Assembly: GCA_963841845.1 (NCBI GenBank)
Contig: CAWJEG010000010.1
Span: 87,719 to 151,718, forward strand
Length of the DNA: 64,000 bases
Direction of reading: 5' to 3'
Source of the DNA: CAVVGZ01 sp963841845
GTDB lineage: Bacteria; Chloroflexota; Anaerolineae; Anaerolineales; Anaerolineaceae
Below, piece by piece: positions 8,826 through 18,390 of this stretch. A program made the position numbers and the translations under genes. Below the pieces are notes generated by a model, which did no database searches, had not been told where the DNA came from, and worked only from the letters and a program-made list of their open reading frames with translations. Each line of letters starts with the position of its first letter. The first letter of the stretch is position 1.

Positions 8826-9814
8826 CAGGCTGCTCCGGCGCCGATTACTTTTTTATAATGCCAGCATCTTACCTGGTGCCCTGGTTTTATTTCAATGAGG
8901 GCAGGCCGTTCATTTTCACATAATTCGTCTGCAAAGGAGCAGCGTGGACAAAATGTACACCCTTTTGGCATATCGGTAGGATTGGGGACAACCCCTTCGA
9001 TGGCGTTCAGGCGTGATTTTTGAGGAGTAATACGCGGGATGGATTTCAGCAAACCGAGCGTATAGGGATGTGTGGGAAAATGGAATATTTCATCCACCGC
9101 CGCTTCCTCCACAACCTGTCCGGTATACATGACAATGACCCGGTTACAGGTTTCTGCAACAATTCCGAGATCATGGCTGATTAAAATGACACCGGCATTA
9201 ATTTCCTTCTTCAATTCCTTCATCAGCTCCAATATTTGCGCCTGGATGGTTGCATCCAGAGCGGTAGTTGGCTCATCTGCGATCAGGAGGTTTGGCTTGC
9301 AAGACAGAGCCATAGCAATAACGATGCGCTGCCGCAATCCACCGGAGAGCTGGTGAGGATATTCACGGAGTTTTTGCTCCGGCGAGGGAACCCCGACAAG
9401 TTTTAATAATTGCAGGGCTTCTTTTTGAGCTTCTTTTTTTGAATATCCCTTATGAATGATTAACGGTTCAGCAATTTGATCCCCACAGGTAATAATGGGA
9501 TTTAATGCGGTCATCGGTTCCTGGAAAATCATGGCGATTTCATTGCCGCGAATTTTTTCCATTTCCCTATCAGAAACCTTGCGTAAATTCCTGCCAAGGT
9601 AGTTGATTGTGCCATCTGTAATCTTACCCGGAGGATCAGGGATCAGCCCCATTACTGCCAGGACAGATACCGATTTGCCACACCCGCTTTCACCAACGAT
9701 ACCTAACGTTTCACCCCGCTCCATTGAGAGACTCAGTTCATCAACAGCGGTAACCATCCCTTCGGTGGATTGGAACTTTACAGTCAGGTCATTTATCTCT
9801 AATAAATTTGCCAT
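8825..9814 (-). CDS. dppD: Peptide ABC transporter ATP-binding protein, DppD/OppD-like
   Basis: A 329-residue ATPase, first gene of the peptide-import operon. Walker A GESGCGKS, signature LSGGLRQR, Walker B LLIADEPTTALD, H-loop ISHDLG. The C-terminal tail has the family cysteines in CTFCPRCSFADELC. ATG at 9814 is preferred over a TTG at 9817; the ribosome site is weak. A sigma-70-type promoter lies about 280 bp upstream. The usual order (A-B-C-D-F) is rearranged here to D-F-A-B-C. Confidence 0.93.
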   Translation of the reverse strand: MANLLEINDLTVKFQSTEGMVTAVDELSLSMERGETLGIVGESGCGKSVSVLAVMGLIPDPPGKITDGTINYLGRNLRKVSDREMEKIRGNEIAMIFQEPMTALNPIITCGDQIAEPLIIHKGYSKKEAQKEALQLLKLVGVPSPEQKLREYPHQLSGGLRQRIVIAMALSCKPNLLIADEPTTALDATIQAQILELMKELKKEINAGVILISHDLGIVAETCNRVIVMYTGQVVEEAAVDEIFHFPTHPYTLGLLKSIPRITPQKSRLNAIEGVVPNPTDMPKGCTFCPRCSFADELCENERPALIEIKPGHQVRCWHYKKVIGAGAA

Positions 9815-10433
9815 CAACAGTCATTCCAGTTACATCATTTTGCCATGAGAAGAGCTGCCTGCAGCAGACTATGGATCAGAATGAGGATATTCGCTTGTAA
9901 AAATCTATCCATAAGAAAGCGGAAGATAATCCATAATAAAGAAGTAAAACAAATGCATTTTAGGCTATCTTACATTTATAGAATTCGGGGGATTGAGAAT
10001 TCATCATATTAATTCCCAAATTCGTATTTTTATTTTCTCCTGAAATGCGCATGGTCATTTACGTGCGCAAACGGTACATTTTTTACCAACCTATATTTTA
10101 TACAAGATATTGTGCCTAAAGGCAATTTAATTAATTGAATTGATATAAATCTGTTGAAGATATCTTATTGATACGGGGATTTTCAGGATCCTCAGCTGCC
10201 AGAAAAAACCTGCAATCCTTTGGAAGCTCGCACAGGAACACCAATGCGGACTGATCTATCCGAATACCAATATCTATCATACTACACATCTGAATTTTCA
10301 AAGCAGTCTCGATAATTGATCAATGGATTTTACCAGCCAATTCGATCATAAAGACCGGAAATATAAACCAACCTATTTACAAAGCTGCACAGCCGGCAAG
10401 AACAAGGGGTAATATTATTGGAGGTCAGATCAC
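9815..10433. other. Divergent intergenic region, no gene seen
   Basis: About 620 AT-rich bases between dppD (minus) and a plus-strand membrane-protein gene. It contains the dpp promoter (10097-10125) and the plus-strand gene's ribosome site (GGAGG near 10421). I found no convincing open frame, RNA gene or terminator. The long untranslated leader before dppD (about 275 nt) has no recognised riboswitch. Confidence 0.5.
10097..10125 (-). promoter_or_regulatory. Promoter of the dpp operon with palindromic element
   Basis: On the minus strand TTGCCT (10125-10120) and TATAAA (10102-10097) are spaced by exactly 17 bp. The palindrome GCCTAAAGGC (10114-10123) overlaps the -35 box and could be a repressor site. 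A related palindrome (ACCTAAAGGT) occurs before the binding-protein gene at 7769-7778. Confidence 0.55.
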
Positions 10434-10967
10434 ATGAAAAATAAAAGGTCATTAATCATCCTGATACTAGTGGGCGGCATGCTTGTGCTGGGCAGTTATG
10501 GCCTGGTAATCCGGGAAAATGCTGACACGATGAGCGCCATGTGGGGCGAAGTTCCTGAGGGATTCATGCCATTCTACCAGGCGAATATGGTGTGGGGTGT
10601 CGCAGGGTATTTCTTCTATACAACATACCTTCTATTCATGATGCCAGAGGGTGCCACCGGCTTTTCTGCGCAGCTGGAAAACAGGCTGCTGCTGGTCTTT
10701 TACGCCTTGATTCTTTTTCCATCCGCCTTGTGGACACCACTGACCCTGATAATGGTTTCTCATCCGAGCAGCCTTACCTGGATGTTCATCCGCATCGTAC
10801 TTGTTCTTACAGGTGCCGGTTCGCTGGGGTTACTTTATCTTCTGCTGCGGGCACGGCCGAAAAAGCTCAGTCTTTTTTACCTTTTAGCGGTTGTGGGATC
10901 CATTGGATTTTGCCTGCAGACTGTCCTGCTCGATGCAGTCATGTGGCCCATTTTCTTTATGGCATGA
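10434..10967 (+). CDS. Small polytopic membrane protein, unknown function
   Basis: A 177-residue protein I do not recognise. It has about five hydrophobic helices: residues ~6-26, ~50-68, ~80-105, ~113-138 and ~147-172. The loops are short and no catalytic motif is visible. The start is supported by GGAGG nine bases upstream. It stands alone between the dpp operon and a minus-strand esterase. Nothing in the surroundings points to a role. Confidence 0.7.
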   Translation: MKNKRSLIILILVGGMLVLGSYGLVIRENADTMSAMWGEVPEGFMPFYQANMVWGVAGYFFYTTYLLFMMPEGATGFSAQLENRLLLVFYALILFPSALWTPLTLIMVSHPSSLTWMFIRIVLVLTGAGSLGLLYLLLRARPKKLSLFYLLAVVGSIGFCLQTVLLDAVMWPIFFMA

Positions 10968-11031
10968 AATTTATTTGTTGCGGCAAATAATTATTAATCA
11001 GGTAGATTCTAAATTACCATCCTAAAAACCT

Positions 11032-11659
11032 TTATTCCAGCATTTTCCGTGCTTCAGGAAGGATAATTTTTATCCAATCCGCATACTGGACAGCCGAAGG
11101 GTGCAAACCATCCACTGCCACATACTCTGACCGCCTTTCAGCCTCCCTTGAGATGGGGGTAACATCCACCAGAACAACCCGCGCATCCCTGGCCTGCTCA
11201 ATTACGATATCATTGAACAGGTCAATTTCCTGACCGATTTTTTGACGATTTCTTCCCTCTGCAAATGGCATGAGCCCCCAATCCGGGATGGATAAAACCA
11301 TGACATGTCCCGGGTTACCCCCGGCCAGGTCAACCGCCCGGTTAATTAAATATGTGCAAATCCCGCCGGAAATCCTCCCGGGAATTTCCGCGGAACTGGT
11401 TGTTCACTCCAATCAACAGACTGACCATGTCAAAAGGACCCTGGGGATTCCTATCATCCATTGCCGCTAACAGTTCAGAGGTTGTCCAGCCTGTCCTGGC
11501 AATGATTTCAGCCTCTGCCAGCGGCAAACCCTCGCTGCGCAGCGCTTCCACCAACTGATGAGGCCAGCAGCCTTCTTTGTAAACTCCTTCGCCGATGGTG
11601 TATGAATCTCCCAAAGCCAGGTAGCGGTACTGTGTCCGGCCAATGAAAGGTGAAGACAT
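11032..11659 (-). pseudogene. SGNH/GDSL-family esterase split by a frameshift
   Basis: Together the two frames give an SGNH hydrolase of about 208 residues. The N-terminal frame (11659-11342) has block I as GDSYTIGEG with the catalytic Ser and block III as GVNNQ with the oxyanion Asn. The C-terminal frame (about 11350-11032) continues INRAVDLAGGNPGHV and has block V as DGLHPS with the catalytic Asp and His. One extra base near 11345-11352 separates them. All catalytic residues survive, so a sequencing error or very recent mutation is likely. The start ATG lacks a clear ribosome site. Substrate unknown; lysophospholipids or acyl esters are typical. Confidence 0.8.
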
Positions 11660-11904
11660 GGTGACTCTATCCTATCCATCCAGTATTTTCGGCGCTGGAT
11701 GTGCCCCGGCGCCAAAGCGCTGACATGAGACAAATAAGGCGGGTCCTGCCCAAATACAGCGTGTATTAGATTATAGCTGAGGAGGAACAAATTATTCCAT
11801 CCGCTGCCGTCAACCCCGTGCGTGACCCAGTGATTAGATGATCCAAGAAATCCTGCCAATAAATATGCTAAACTATCCTTGATCTGGTCTTTTAAGGAGG
11901 GTGG

Positions 11905-13116
11905 ATGAAAAGTATTGCGGTTATCGGAGCCGGTCCAGCCGGGATATTCGCTGCGCTGCAAGCAGCCCGAAGTGATACTGTAGTGCATTTAATAGATTCC
12001 AACCCGCAGGTTGGACGAAAACTGCTGGTCACCGGAAGCGGGCGCTGCAATATCACCAACCGCAATCTCATCATTACCCGCTATTCCAGTTCAAAACCGG
12101 ATTTTGTGCGCAAGGTGTTGGAAAAATTTGACCAGAACTGCCTGATGGATTATTTGAACGATCTGGGGATTTATACATACTCTACCGATGACGGCTGGGT
12201 GTATCCAATTTCCAATTCCGCTGCCAATGTAGTCAGCCTGCTTCTTGCCCATCTTAATGCTGCCCGGGTAAACCTTCACCCTGGGACCATGGTGACAGAT
12301 ATCCAGACTGATCCAAATGGATTCTTCCTTTCATCAGATCCGGGTATCTTTCCAACCGTCTTTGACCGGCTTATCATAGCCAGCGGCGGTAAGGCTTACC
12401 CGGAATTAGGATCCAAAGGAACCCTTTTTCCTATACTGGCTCAGTTGGGACATACCTTACAGCCAATTTTTCCCGCTTTAGCACCCCTTATGACGGACAG
12501 AAAGCCAATCCAAAAACTGAAAGGGGTCCGGCTGGATGCCGGGGTGAAGCTGTATGCCAGGAGGAAGCTGCTCGGGGAAACAGTCGGAAACATCATTTTC
12601 ACAGACTGGGGAATCAATGGACCGGGGGTGATGGATATCAGCCACCTGGCTGCACAGAATCCGTACCTGGATTTATACCTGGTGATAGATTTTCTACTTC
12701 CCCACGCAGAGTATATTTCGATGCTGAAGGAAAACCGGAACTTAAAATCAATAGCCTTCAGCGTCCTGCTTGGTTCAGCCCTGCCGGCAAAATTGGTCCA
12801 CCATATTTTCACCAGCCTTAATGTATCCATGGATGCGGGCGCAGAGGAACTGGGAGAAATAAATGTCAGGCGAATCCTGCAAACCCTGGCCGGGTTCAAG
12901 GTCGAGGTAAAGGGAACGCGCGGATTCGAATACAGCCAGGCATCCACCGGTGGGATCTACCCCGGGGAGGTGGATGCCGCCAGTATGCAGTCACTGCTGG
13001 TGCCGGGAGTCTTCTTTGCAGGGGAGGTTTTGGACGCGGTTGGGCCGTGCGGAGGTTATAACCTGCAGTGGGCTTTCTCAAGCGGTTTTCTGGCAGGCCG
13101 CTCAGCGGTGCTGTAA
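11905..13116 (+). CDS. NAD(P)/FAD-dependent oxidoreductase, HI0933/BaiN family
   Basis: A 403-residue flavoprotein of the HI0933-like family. The N-terminal dinucleotide fold reads VIGAGPAGIFAAL; the family motif TGSGRCNITN follows near residue 45, and the C-terminal FAD contact is GGYNLQWAFSSG. The family includes the bile-acid reductase BaiN, but most members have no known substrate. The start is strong, with AAGGAGG just before ATG. It is monocistronic, with a non-coding stretch of about 260 bases before terC. Confidence 0.88.
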   Translation: MKSIAVIGAGPAGIFAALQAARSDTVVHLIDSNPQVGRKLLVTGSGRCNITNRNLIITRYSSSKPDFVRKVLEKFDQNCLMDYLNDLGIYTYSTDDGWVYPISNSAANVVSLLLAHLNAARVNLHPGTMVTDIQTDPNGFFLSSDPGIFPTVFDRLIIASGGKAYPELGSKGTLFPILAQLGHTLQPIFPALAPLMTDRKPIQKLKGVRLDAGVKLYARRKLLGETVGNIIFTDWGINGPGVMDISHLAAQNPYLDLYLVIDFLLPHAEYISMLKENRNLKSIAFSVLLGSALPAKLVHHIFTSLNVSMDAGAEELGEINVRRILQTLAGFKVEVKGTRGFEYSQASTGGIYPGEVDAASMQSLLVPGVFFAGEVLDAVGPCGGYNLQWAFSSGFLAGRSAVL

Positions 13117-13376
13117 ACCATACTCCGGAAGAACCCGTGGATAAGCCAATCACCTGTACCATCCGGCAAAATCCCCGCGATTCCAACCGTGCTCTCCTGC
13201 TCATGGCGGGGGTGTGATTAAACATGACAATCGTGAAGATCCTTCCATTATCCGGCTGGATACCTGCGTGATTATCACCCGGGATGATTCGCAGCGGGTT
13301 CTGTTTGGTTTCAATTTTCATATCCTGTGGGATAATTGCGTCTTAATACAAAATATTTTCAATTTTGGGAGCAAAA

Positions 13377-14150
13377 ATGGACTGGATATCTGACCCAAAA
13401 ATCTGGATCGCCTTATTAACCCTGATTGCCCTGGAAATTGTCCTTGGTGTCGATAATGTTATCTTCATTTCAATTCTGGCTGGAAAATTGCCTGAAAATC
13501 AGCAGGCCAGGGCACGGCGCACCGGACTGGCAGTAGCGGTCATCTCGCGAATTCTTCTGCTGCTTTCTCTTTCCTATGTCATCCATTTGACTGAACCTTT
13601 GTTCGTAATCGCGGGATTTGAAATTTCAGGACGGGATCTCATTCTTATCGCAGGCGGATTGTTTCTCCTGGCAAAAGCCACCCAGGAGATCCACCAGAAA
13701 CTGGAGGGGATTGAAGGACATGCCTCGGTCCGCATAAAGCCTTCTTTTATAAATGTAATCTTACAGGTTTTTATTCTGGATGTGGTCTTTTCACTGGATT
13801 CGGTGATTACCGCTGTGGGTATGGTGGACCAACTGGCCATCATGATCGCCGCCGTAGTGATCGCCGCCGTGGTTATGATTATGGCATCCGGTGCCCTGAG
13901 TAAGTTTGTGGATAACCACCCGACGATAAAAATGCTGGCGCTCTCATTCCTTCTGATGATCGGCTTCACCTTGATTGTTGAAGGCCTGCACCAGCACATC
14001 CCAAAAGGGTATATCTATTTTGCCATGGTTTTTTCGGTATTTGTGGAAATGCTCAACCTGCGCTTGAGGAGCAAAAGTCCGGAGCCTGTTAAACTGCACC
14101 AGGCCTACACATCTGAAGGATTAACGCATGGCTCGCCAGATACACCATAA
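13377..14150 (+). CDS. terC: TerC-family integral membrane protein
   Basis: A 257-residue TerC/Alx-type membrane protein. The two inverted repeat motifs with buried acidic residues are visible: EIVLGVDNVIF near residue 17 and LDVVFSLDSVI near residue 135, as expected for a divalent-cation (mainly manganese) exporter. About seven helices. The start is ATG at 13377, with GGGAG five bases upstream. I looked for a yybP-ykoY manganese riboswitch, often found before terC genes, and did not see its conserved core. A terminator follows. Confidence 0.9.
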   Translation: MDWISDPKIWIALLTLIALEIVLGVDNVIFISILAGKLPENQQARARRTGLAVAVISRILLLLSLSYVIHLTEPLFVIAGFEISGRDLILIAGGLFLLAKATQEIHQKLEGIEGHASVRIKPSFINVILQVFILDVVFSLDSVITAVGMVDQLAIMIAAVVIAAVVMIMASGALSKFVDNHPTIKMLALSFLLMIGFTLIVEGLHQHIPKGYIYFAMVFSVFVEMLNLRLRSKSPEPVKLHQAYTSEGLTHGSPDTP

Positions 14151-14180
14151 ATTGGGTGTCCACCGGATTAATTGAATTCA

Positions 14181-14218
14181 ATCCTCCCCAATTTGAGAGG
14201 AGGATGTTTTTATTTTTA
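14181..14218 (+). terminator. Rho-independent terminator of terC
   Basis: ATCCTCC (14181-14187) pairs with GGAGGAT (14199-14205) around an 11-nt loop and is followed by GTTTTTATTTTT on the plus strand. It lies 30 bases after the terC stop. Confidence 0.7.
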
Positions 14219-14235
14219 ATCTGGCAAGGAGAGTC

Positions 14236-15178
14236 TCAATCACCAATATAGGGTTTATGATGCGGGATTTCAGTCACATCATAAGGCGTTTCCTGGTAAA
14301 CATAGTAATTTAACCAATTAACATAGAGCAGGTTGGAATGCCCCCGCCAGCGGACAACCGGTTCCCGGGAAGGATCATCACCGGGAAAATAGTTGGCAGG
14401 GATATTTATCGGCAATCCCTTATTAATATCCCGATCATATTCTGTTTTCAGGGTCAGGGGATCATACTCTGAATGCCCGGTTACATATATCTGGCGGCCA
14501 TCCCGGCTGCCAACGATGTATACGCCCGCTATTTCCGATACATGAAAGCAGCTCCACTTCAGGTACCTGCAGAATATCCTCCCGCCGGATTTCGGTATGC
14601 CGGGAATGGGGGGCATAAAATACGTCATCAAAGCCGCGGAAAAGGGGCAGGTTTTGCCGTAAAATCTTATGGGGGAAGACCCCGAACATTTTCTCGGGGA
14701 GCGGATATTTTGGAATTCCAAATTGATGGTAAAGGCCAGCCTGTGCCCCCCAGCAGATAAAGAGGGTGGAGAAGACATTTTCACAGCTCCAGTCGATTAC
14801 CGCCTGCAGCTCACTCCAGTAATCCACTTCTTCAAAAGGCATATGCTCAACCGGAGCACCGGTGATAATCAAACCATCATACTTAAGAGGGCTTATTTCA
14901 TCAAAAGTCTTATAAAAATTAAGTAAATGGTCCTGGGATACATTTTTTGCCCTGTGGGTGCTGGTATAGAAGAAGGTGATGTCCACTTGCAGCGGAGAGT
15001 TGCCCAACAGGCGCAGCAGCTGGGTCTCTGTGGTTATCTTGGTTGGCATGAGGTTAAGGATGGCGATTTTCAGCGGGCGGATGTCCTGATGTTCAGCCCT
15101 CATTTCCTTCATGACAAAAATATTCTCGTTTTTCAGGATTTCAATTGCAGGAAGCTGATCCGGTACGATTACTGGCAT
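14236..15178 (-). pseudogene. metA: Homoserine O-acyltransferase MetA, split by a frameshift
   Basis: MetA activates homoserine for methionine synthesis. The N-terminal frame runs 15178 to about 14545, the C-terminal one from there to 14236; one extra base near 14541-14548 separates VPEVELLS from SEIAGVYIV. Joined, the length is about 313 residues, normal for the family. The catalytic Cys is in FICWGAQAGL and the His/Glu pair in PHSRHTE and GHSEYDPL. In GAPVEHMPFEEVDYW a Glu stands where Escherichia coli MetA has Gly; that Glu marks acetyl-CoA users, so the product is probably O-acetylhomoserine. It follows aspartate kinase and metF on the same strand. Confidence 0.88.
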
Positions 15179-15247
15179 ATGCTTACGTCCTTAAGTTAAA
15201 CATTAAAGAAATTCAGGGGTATGCAATATGAGGGAACCATCAAATCC

Positions 15248-16684
15248 TCACATTCCCTGAAGCGGTTTGTTAATCAGGCGATGAAGCGATTTAAGTGCCT
15301 TTTGTACATCCCTGGCATCCACTACCAGGCTGAGTGAAATCTCCGATGATCCATAGGAGATCGCTAAAACATTAATCTGATCCTCCCCCAGAACGGAAAA
15401 AATGAGTGCCGAGATACCCGGTTTATGGCGTGTACCGGGGCTGAGCACACTGACAATTGCCACCTCATCCGTAGCCCAAATCCTATCGATATCCCCCAGG
15501 ACCAATTCGGTTGCCAGAGCTTTCTGCAGTGCTGTAATAGCGCGGGGGGCAATCTCCACAGGTACAGCGAAACAAATGGATTGTTCCGAGGCAGCCTCAG
15601 CAATCAAAGGAACACTTGTCCCTGTTGTTGCAACTGCGGTAAAAATGCGGGCTGCCACTCCGGGTACACCCAGCATACCTCTGCCTTGAACCGTGACCAG
15701 TTTTAAACCCCGAAACGCAGCGACCGCTTTTATTGGACCATTCTCAATGGAAACCTGTTCAGCAATGATGCGGGTGCCGGGATGGGCGGGATTGAATGTA
15801 TTAAGCACCCGCAATCGTATTCCAGCTTCAATGACCGGGTGAATCGTTTTTGGATGGAGGACTTTCGCTCCAAAATAAGCCAGCTCGGCAACTTCATTGT
15901 AGCTGAGCTCCGGGATGGTCTGGGCATCCGGGATAATGCGCGGATCTGCGGTCATCACCCCATCCACATCGGTCCAGATCCAGACTTCGGCTGCCCCCAG
16001 GGCAACCCCAAGCAAGGCAGCTGAATAATCACTGCCGCCGCGCCCGAGGGTGGTTACAACTCCAGACGGGGTAGCCGCAATGAACCCGGTGACGACCGGA
16101 ATTCGCCGCTGGGCAAGGATTGGTTTGAGGGTATCCACTGTGCGAGTATTGGTAGCCTTAATATCCGGGCGCGCGGCCGTAAAATGGTCATCTGTAACAA
16201 TCAGCTGTGAACCTTCCACAAATTGGGCGGATAATCCATTTGATTCCATCCCGGCAGCCATCAGGCGGACACTTAATCGCTCCCCCAACCCGGCAACAAC
16301 ATCCATGGCACGCGGGGTAGCCTCGCCCAGCACGGCAATCGCCTGGCAAAAATGACTGAAATCGGAGATGAGGTGGTTAATATCCTGTTTCACCTGGATC
16401 TGACGCGCCAGATCCGGTACCAATTGGGTCAGGATTTTTTCATGACGCTCACGCAGCTCATGGGAAGCCTGATAGAAAAACTGCTGATCCCCCTCGGCAG
16501 CCCTCCGGGCACTATCAATTAAAATATCCGTCACACCATTCAGGGCTGAGACAACTACAACCAGGTTTGGCCATTCCTTGCGCGTTTCCTTGACGTTTTG
16601 AATCGCCTGGGTCATCGCCTCCAGCGAACCAATTGACGTACCCCCAAATTTCATCACCAGAACTTTATCTTTATTTTCGATCAT
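15248..16684 (-). CDS. lysC: Aspartate kinase
   Basis: About 478 residues, monofunctional aspartokinase catalysing the first step of the Lys/Thr/Met pathway. The kinase motif VMKFGGTSIGS opens the protein, and LGRGGSDYSAALLG with WTDVDGVMTADPR forms the active site. Two ACT domains occupy roughly the last 150 residues and should mediate feedback inhibition. An ATG at 16684 is preferred over upstream TTG/GTG codons, although the GGAG is 12 bases away. The gene lies between metF and metA, so this copy probably serves methionine. There is no fused homoserine dehydrogenase. Confidence 0.92.
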   Translation of the reverse strand: MIENKDKVLVMKFGGTSIGSLEAMTQAIQNVKETRKEWPNLVVVVSALNGVTDILIDSARRAAEGDQQFFYQASHELRERHEKILTQLVPDLARQIQVKQDINHLISDFSHFCQAIAVLGEATPRAMDVVAGLGERLSVRLMAAGMESNGLSAQFVEGSQLIVTDDHFTAARPDIKATNTRTVDTLKPILAQRRIPVVTGFIAATPSGVVTTLGRGGSDYSAALLGVALGAAEVWIWTDVDGVMTADPRIIPDAQTIPELSYNEVAELAYFGAKVLHPKTIHPVIEAGIRLRVLNTFNPAHPGTRIIAEQVSIENGPIKAVAAFRGLKLVTVQGRGMLGVPGVAARIFTAVATTGTSVPLIAEAASEQSICFAVPVEIAPRAITALQKALATELVLGDIDRIWATDEVAIVSVLSPGTRHKPGISALIFSVLGEDQINVLAISYGSSEISLSLVVDARDVQKALKSLHRLINKPLQGM

Positions 16685-16730
16685 ACTGTTCAATTTCTCC
16701 GGCACCAAACAGACCCATTTGAAAATGGGG

Positions 16731-17621
16731 TCATGTCGAAAGAATGGGGGATTTGGTTAAGCCCAGTGAATCATAAATCTGAAGTGTTGTCCTGGATTTG
16801 TTCAGAGTATAGAAATGAATACCCCGGACACCTTTATCCAACAGATCCAGTACCTGCTGGGTAGCCCAATGGGCACCCACCTTTGCAAATTGTTCGTCGT
16901 CCTGGGTACGGGAAAGGGCTTTTTGAAAACGGGCTGGATATTTTGCTCCCAGTGCCGTATCTGCAATACGGATCATCGACTTGCGGGAAATGATAGGCAT
17001 AATCCCCGGAATTACTGGCAAATGTATGCCTGCCAATTCACATCGTTCGCAAAAATCATAAAATTCACGGTTGTCAAAAAACAACTGGGTAGTAATGAAA
17101 TCCGCCCCCTGATCTACTTTGGCCTTCAAAAAATCGATCTCTTTGAGGCGGTTGGGTGTCTCCGGATGTCCTTCAGGATAACCAGCAACGCCAATACACA
17201 TTTCCGGGCAGTACTTTTTTATGAATCCGACCAGGTCGGTGGCGAATCCGAAACCATCTTCATGGGGAATAAAAGTCATTTGGCCGGCAGGCGGATCACC
17301 GCGCAGTGCCATGATATTTTCTATGCCATTATCATGGTATTTTTCCAGGATGGAAAGGATTTCAGCCTTGCTGTGGTTGACACAAGTGAGATGAGCAGCA
17401 ACTGTGCTGCAAGTTTCATTTTTCAGGCGAATGACAAGGTCCTGGGTGAGCTGGCGGGTGGAACCACCAGCCCCGTAGGTGATGGTAACGAAGGATGGTT
17501 CCAGAGGGATGAGATCCTGGATGGTTTTGAACAGCTCCTCCGAGGCAACTTCGGTTTTGGGAGGGAAAAATTCAAAACTGAATGTCTTCTGTTTTGCCAA
17601 TAATTCCGAAATCTTCGCCAT
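16731..17621 (-). CDS. metF: Methylenetetrahydrofolate reductase
   Basis: A 296-residue TIM-barrel flavoprotein that reduces 5,10-methylene-THF to 5-methyl-THF for methionine synthase. Visible family features are FSFEFFPPKT near the N-terminus with the catalytic Glu, FVTITYGAGGSTR, HLTCVNHSKAE, and the FAD-binding MALRGDPP and GVAGYPEGHPE. Its length matches bacterial MetF. It is the first gene of the metF-aspartate kinase-metA unit. Upstream lies a 316-bp divergent region with an unusual long-range inverted repeat but no S-box. Confidence 0.95.
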   Translation of the reverse strand: MAKISELLAKQKTFSFEFFPPKTEVASEELFKTIQDLIPLEPSFVTITYGAGGSTRQLTQDLVIRLKNETCSTVAAHLTCVNHSKAEILSILEKYHDNGIENIMALRGDPPAGQMTFIPHEDGFGFATDLVGFIKKYCPEMCIGVAGYPEGHPETPNRLKEIDFLKAKVDQGADFITTQLFFDNREFYDFCERCELAGIHLPVIPGIMPIISRKSMIRIADTALGAKYPARFQKALSRTQDDEQFAKVGAHWATQQVLDLLDKGVRGIHFYTLNKSRTTLQIYDSLGLTKSPILST

Positions 17622-17689
17622 AATCTACCCGTAATCCAACAAACATCAAAAACCTGATTCAAAAATGTGCAACCTTATCACTGATCGAC

Positions 17690-17796
17690 ATTTTTGGAAT
17701 AGATTCAATTGTAATTGTTTTGTCATTTATGGTCAAAGCGCATCGCTGATATGAAAGCTCAGGGGAGGCATCAAATCTTGAGTGGATTCCAAAAAT
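17690..17796 (-). repeat. Long-range inverted repeat upstream of metF
   Basis: ATTTTTGGAAT (17690-17700) and ATTCCAAAAAT (17786-17796) are perfect 11-bp inverted copies separated by 85 bp, in the leader region of metF. They could close a structured RNA domain or be paired protein sites. I do not recognise any known SAM or T-box motif between them. The whole 17622-17937 gap holds no gene. Confidence 0.45.
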
Positions 17797-17860
17797 ACAG
17801 GTAAAGGCACACCACTTTGATTGAAATTTAGATTTATATTATGAAGTTACCCTTATTTAG

Positions 17861-17889
17861 TTGATTCAAATTGAAAAATTTTGTATGAT
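17861..17889 (+). promoter_or_regulatory. Promoter of the CBS-domain gene
   Basis: TTGATT (17861-17866) and TATGAT (17884-17889) are separated by 17 bp, about 45 bases before the gene start. It points away from metF. Confidence 0.5.
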
Positions 17890-17937
17890 ATAGGTATAGG
17901 AAAAATACTCTTAATAGCGTTGATAAATGGAGGAATG

Positions 17938-18384
17938 ATGATTACGGTGAGATCCATGCTGCAACAAAAAGGGGACGAGATTTTTGCGTTAAACCCAGAT
18001 TCAACTATCCGAGAAGCGCTGAAATTAATGGCTGAAAATCAAATAGGCGCCATAATGATCCTTGAGGGTGAGGATAAAAAAGTAGCCGGGATCTTTTCGG
18101 AACGAGATTATGCCCGCTTAAATGCGAAACAACGCGTCAATTATAATACGCCGCTCAAGGGAGTCATGACCACCAAGTTATATTTTGTCAGCCCCAATGA
18201 AACAGCCAATGTCGTTATGGCATTAATGACCGACCGCCACATTCGCCATTTACCTGTTATCCAGGACGATAAACTGGTGGGGGTCATTTCGATTGGTGAT
18301 GTGGTTAAGAGTGTGATCCATGATCAAGAGACTACCATTGAAAGCCTTGAAAAATATATTATGGGGGGTGGTTACAACCTCTAA
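17938..18384 (+). CDS. Two-CBS-domain protein
   Basis: About 148 residues made up almost wholly of a CBS pair: residues ~5-60 (ending GIFSERDYAR) and ~75-130 (ending LVGVISIGDVVKSVI). CBS pairs bind adenosine nucleotides such as AMP, ATP or SAM. There is no effector domain, so it is probably a stand-alone sensor. Two adjacent ATGs (17935, 17938) follow a GGAGG; the second has the more plausible spacing. The MBL-fold gene begins six bases after its stop, so the two are co-transcribed. Confidence 0.87.
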   Translation: MITVRSMLQQKGDEIFALNPDSTIREALKLMAENQIGAIMILEGEDKKVAGIFSERDYARLNAKQRVNYNTPLKGVMTTKLYFVSPNETANVVMALMTDRHIRHLPVIQDDKLVGVISIGDVVKSVIHDQETTIESLEKYIMGGGYNL

Positions 18385-18390
18385 GCGAAA

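Noticed and set aside
13117..13376. yybP-ykoY manganese riboswitch before terC
   Set aside because: The conserved core was not found in either half of the gap.
14541..14548. Programmed frameshift in metA
   Set aside because: No slippery heptamer or downstream structure is visible, and metA families are single-frame; an error or mutation is simpler.
17622..17937. SAM riboswitch or T-box before metF
   Set aside because: No S-box core or T-box sequence is recognisable; only an unexplained inverted repeat.
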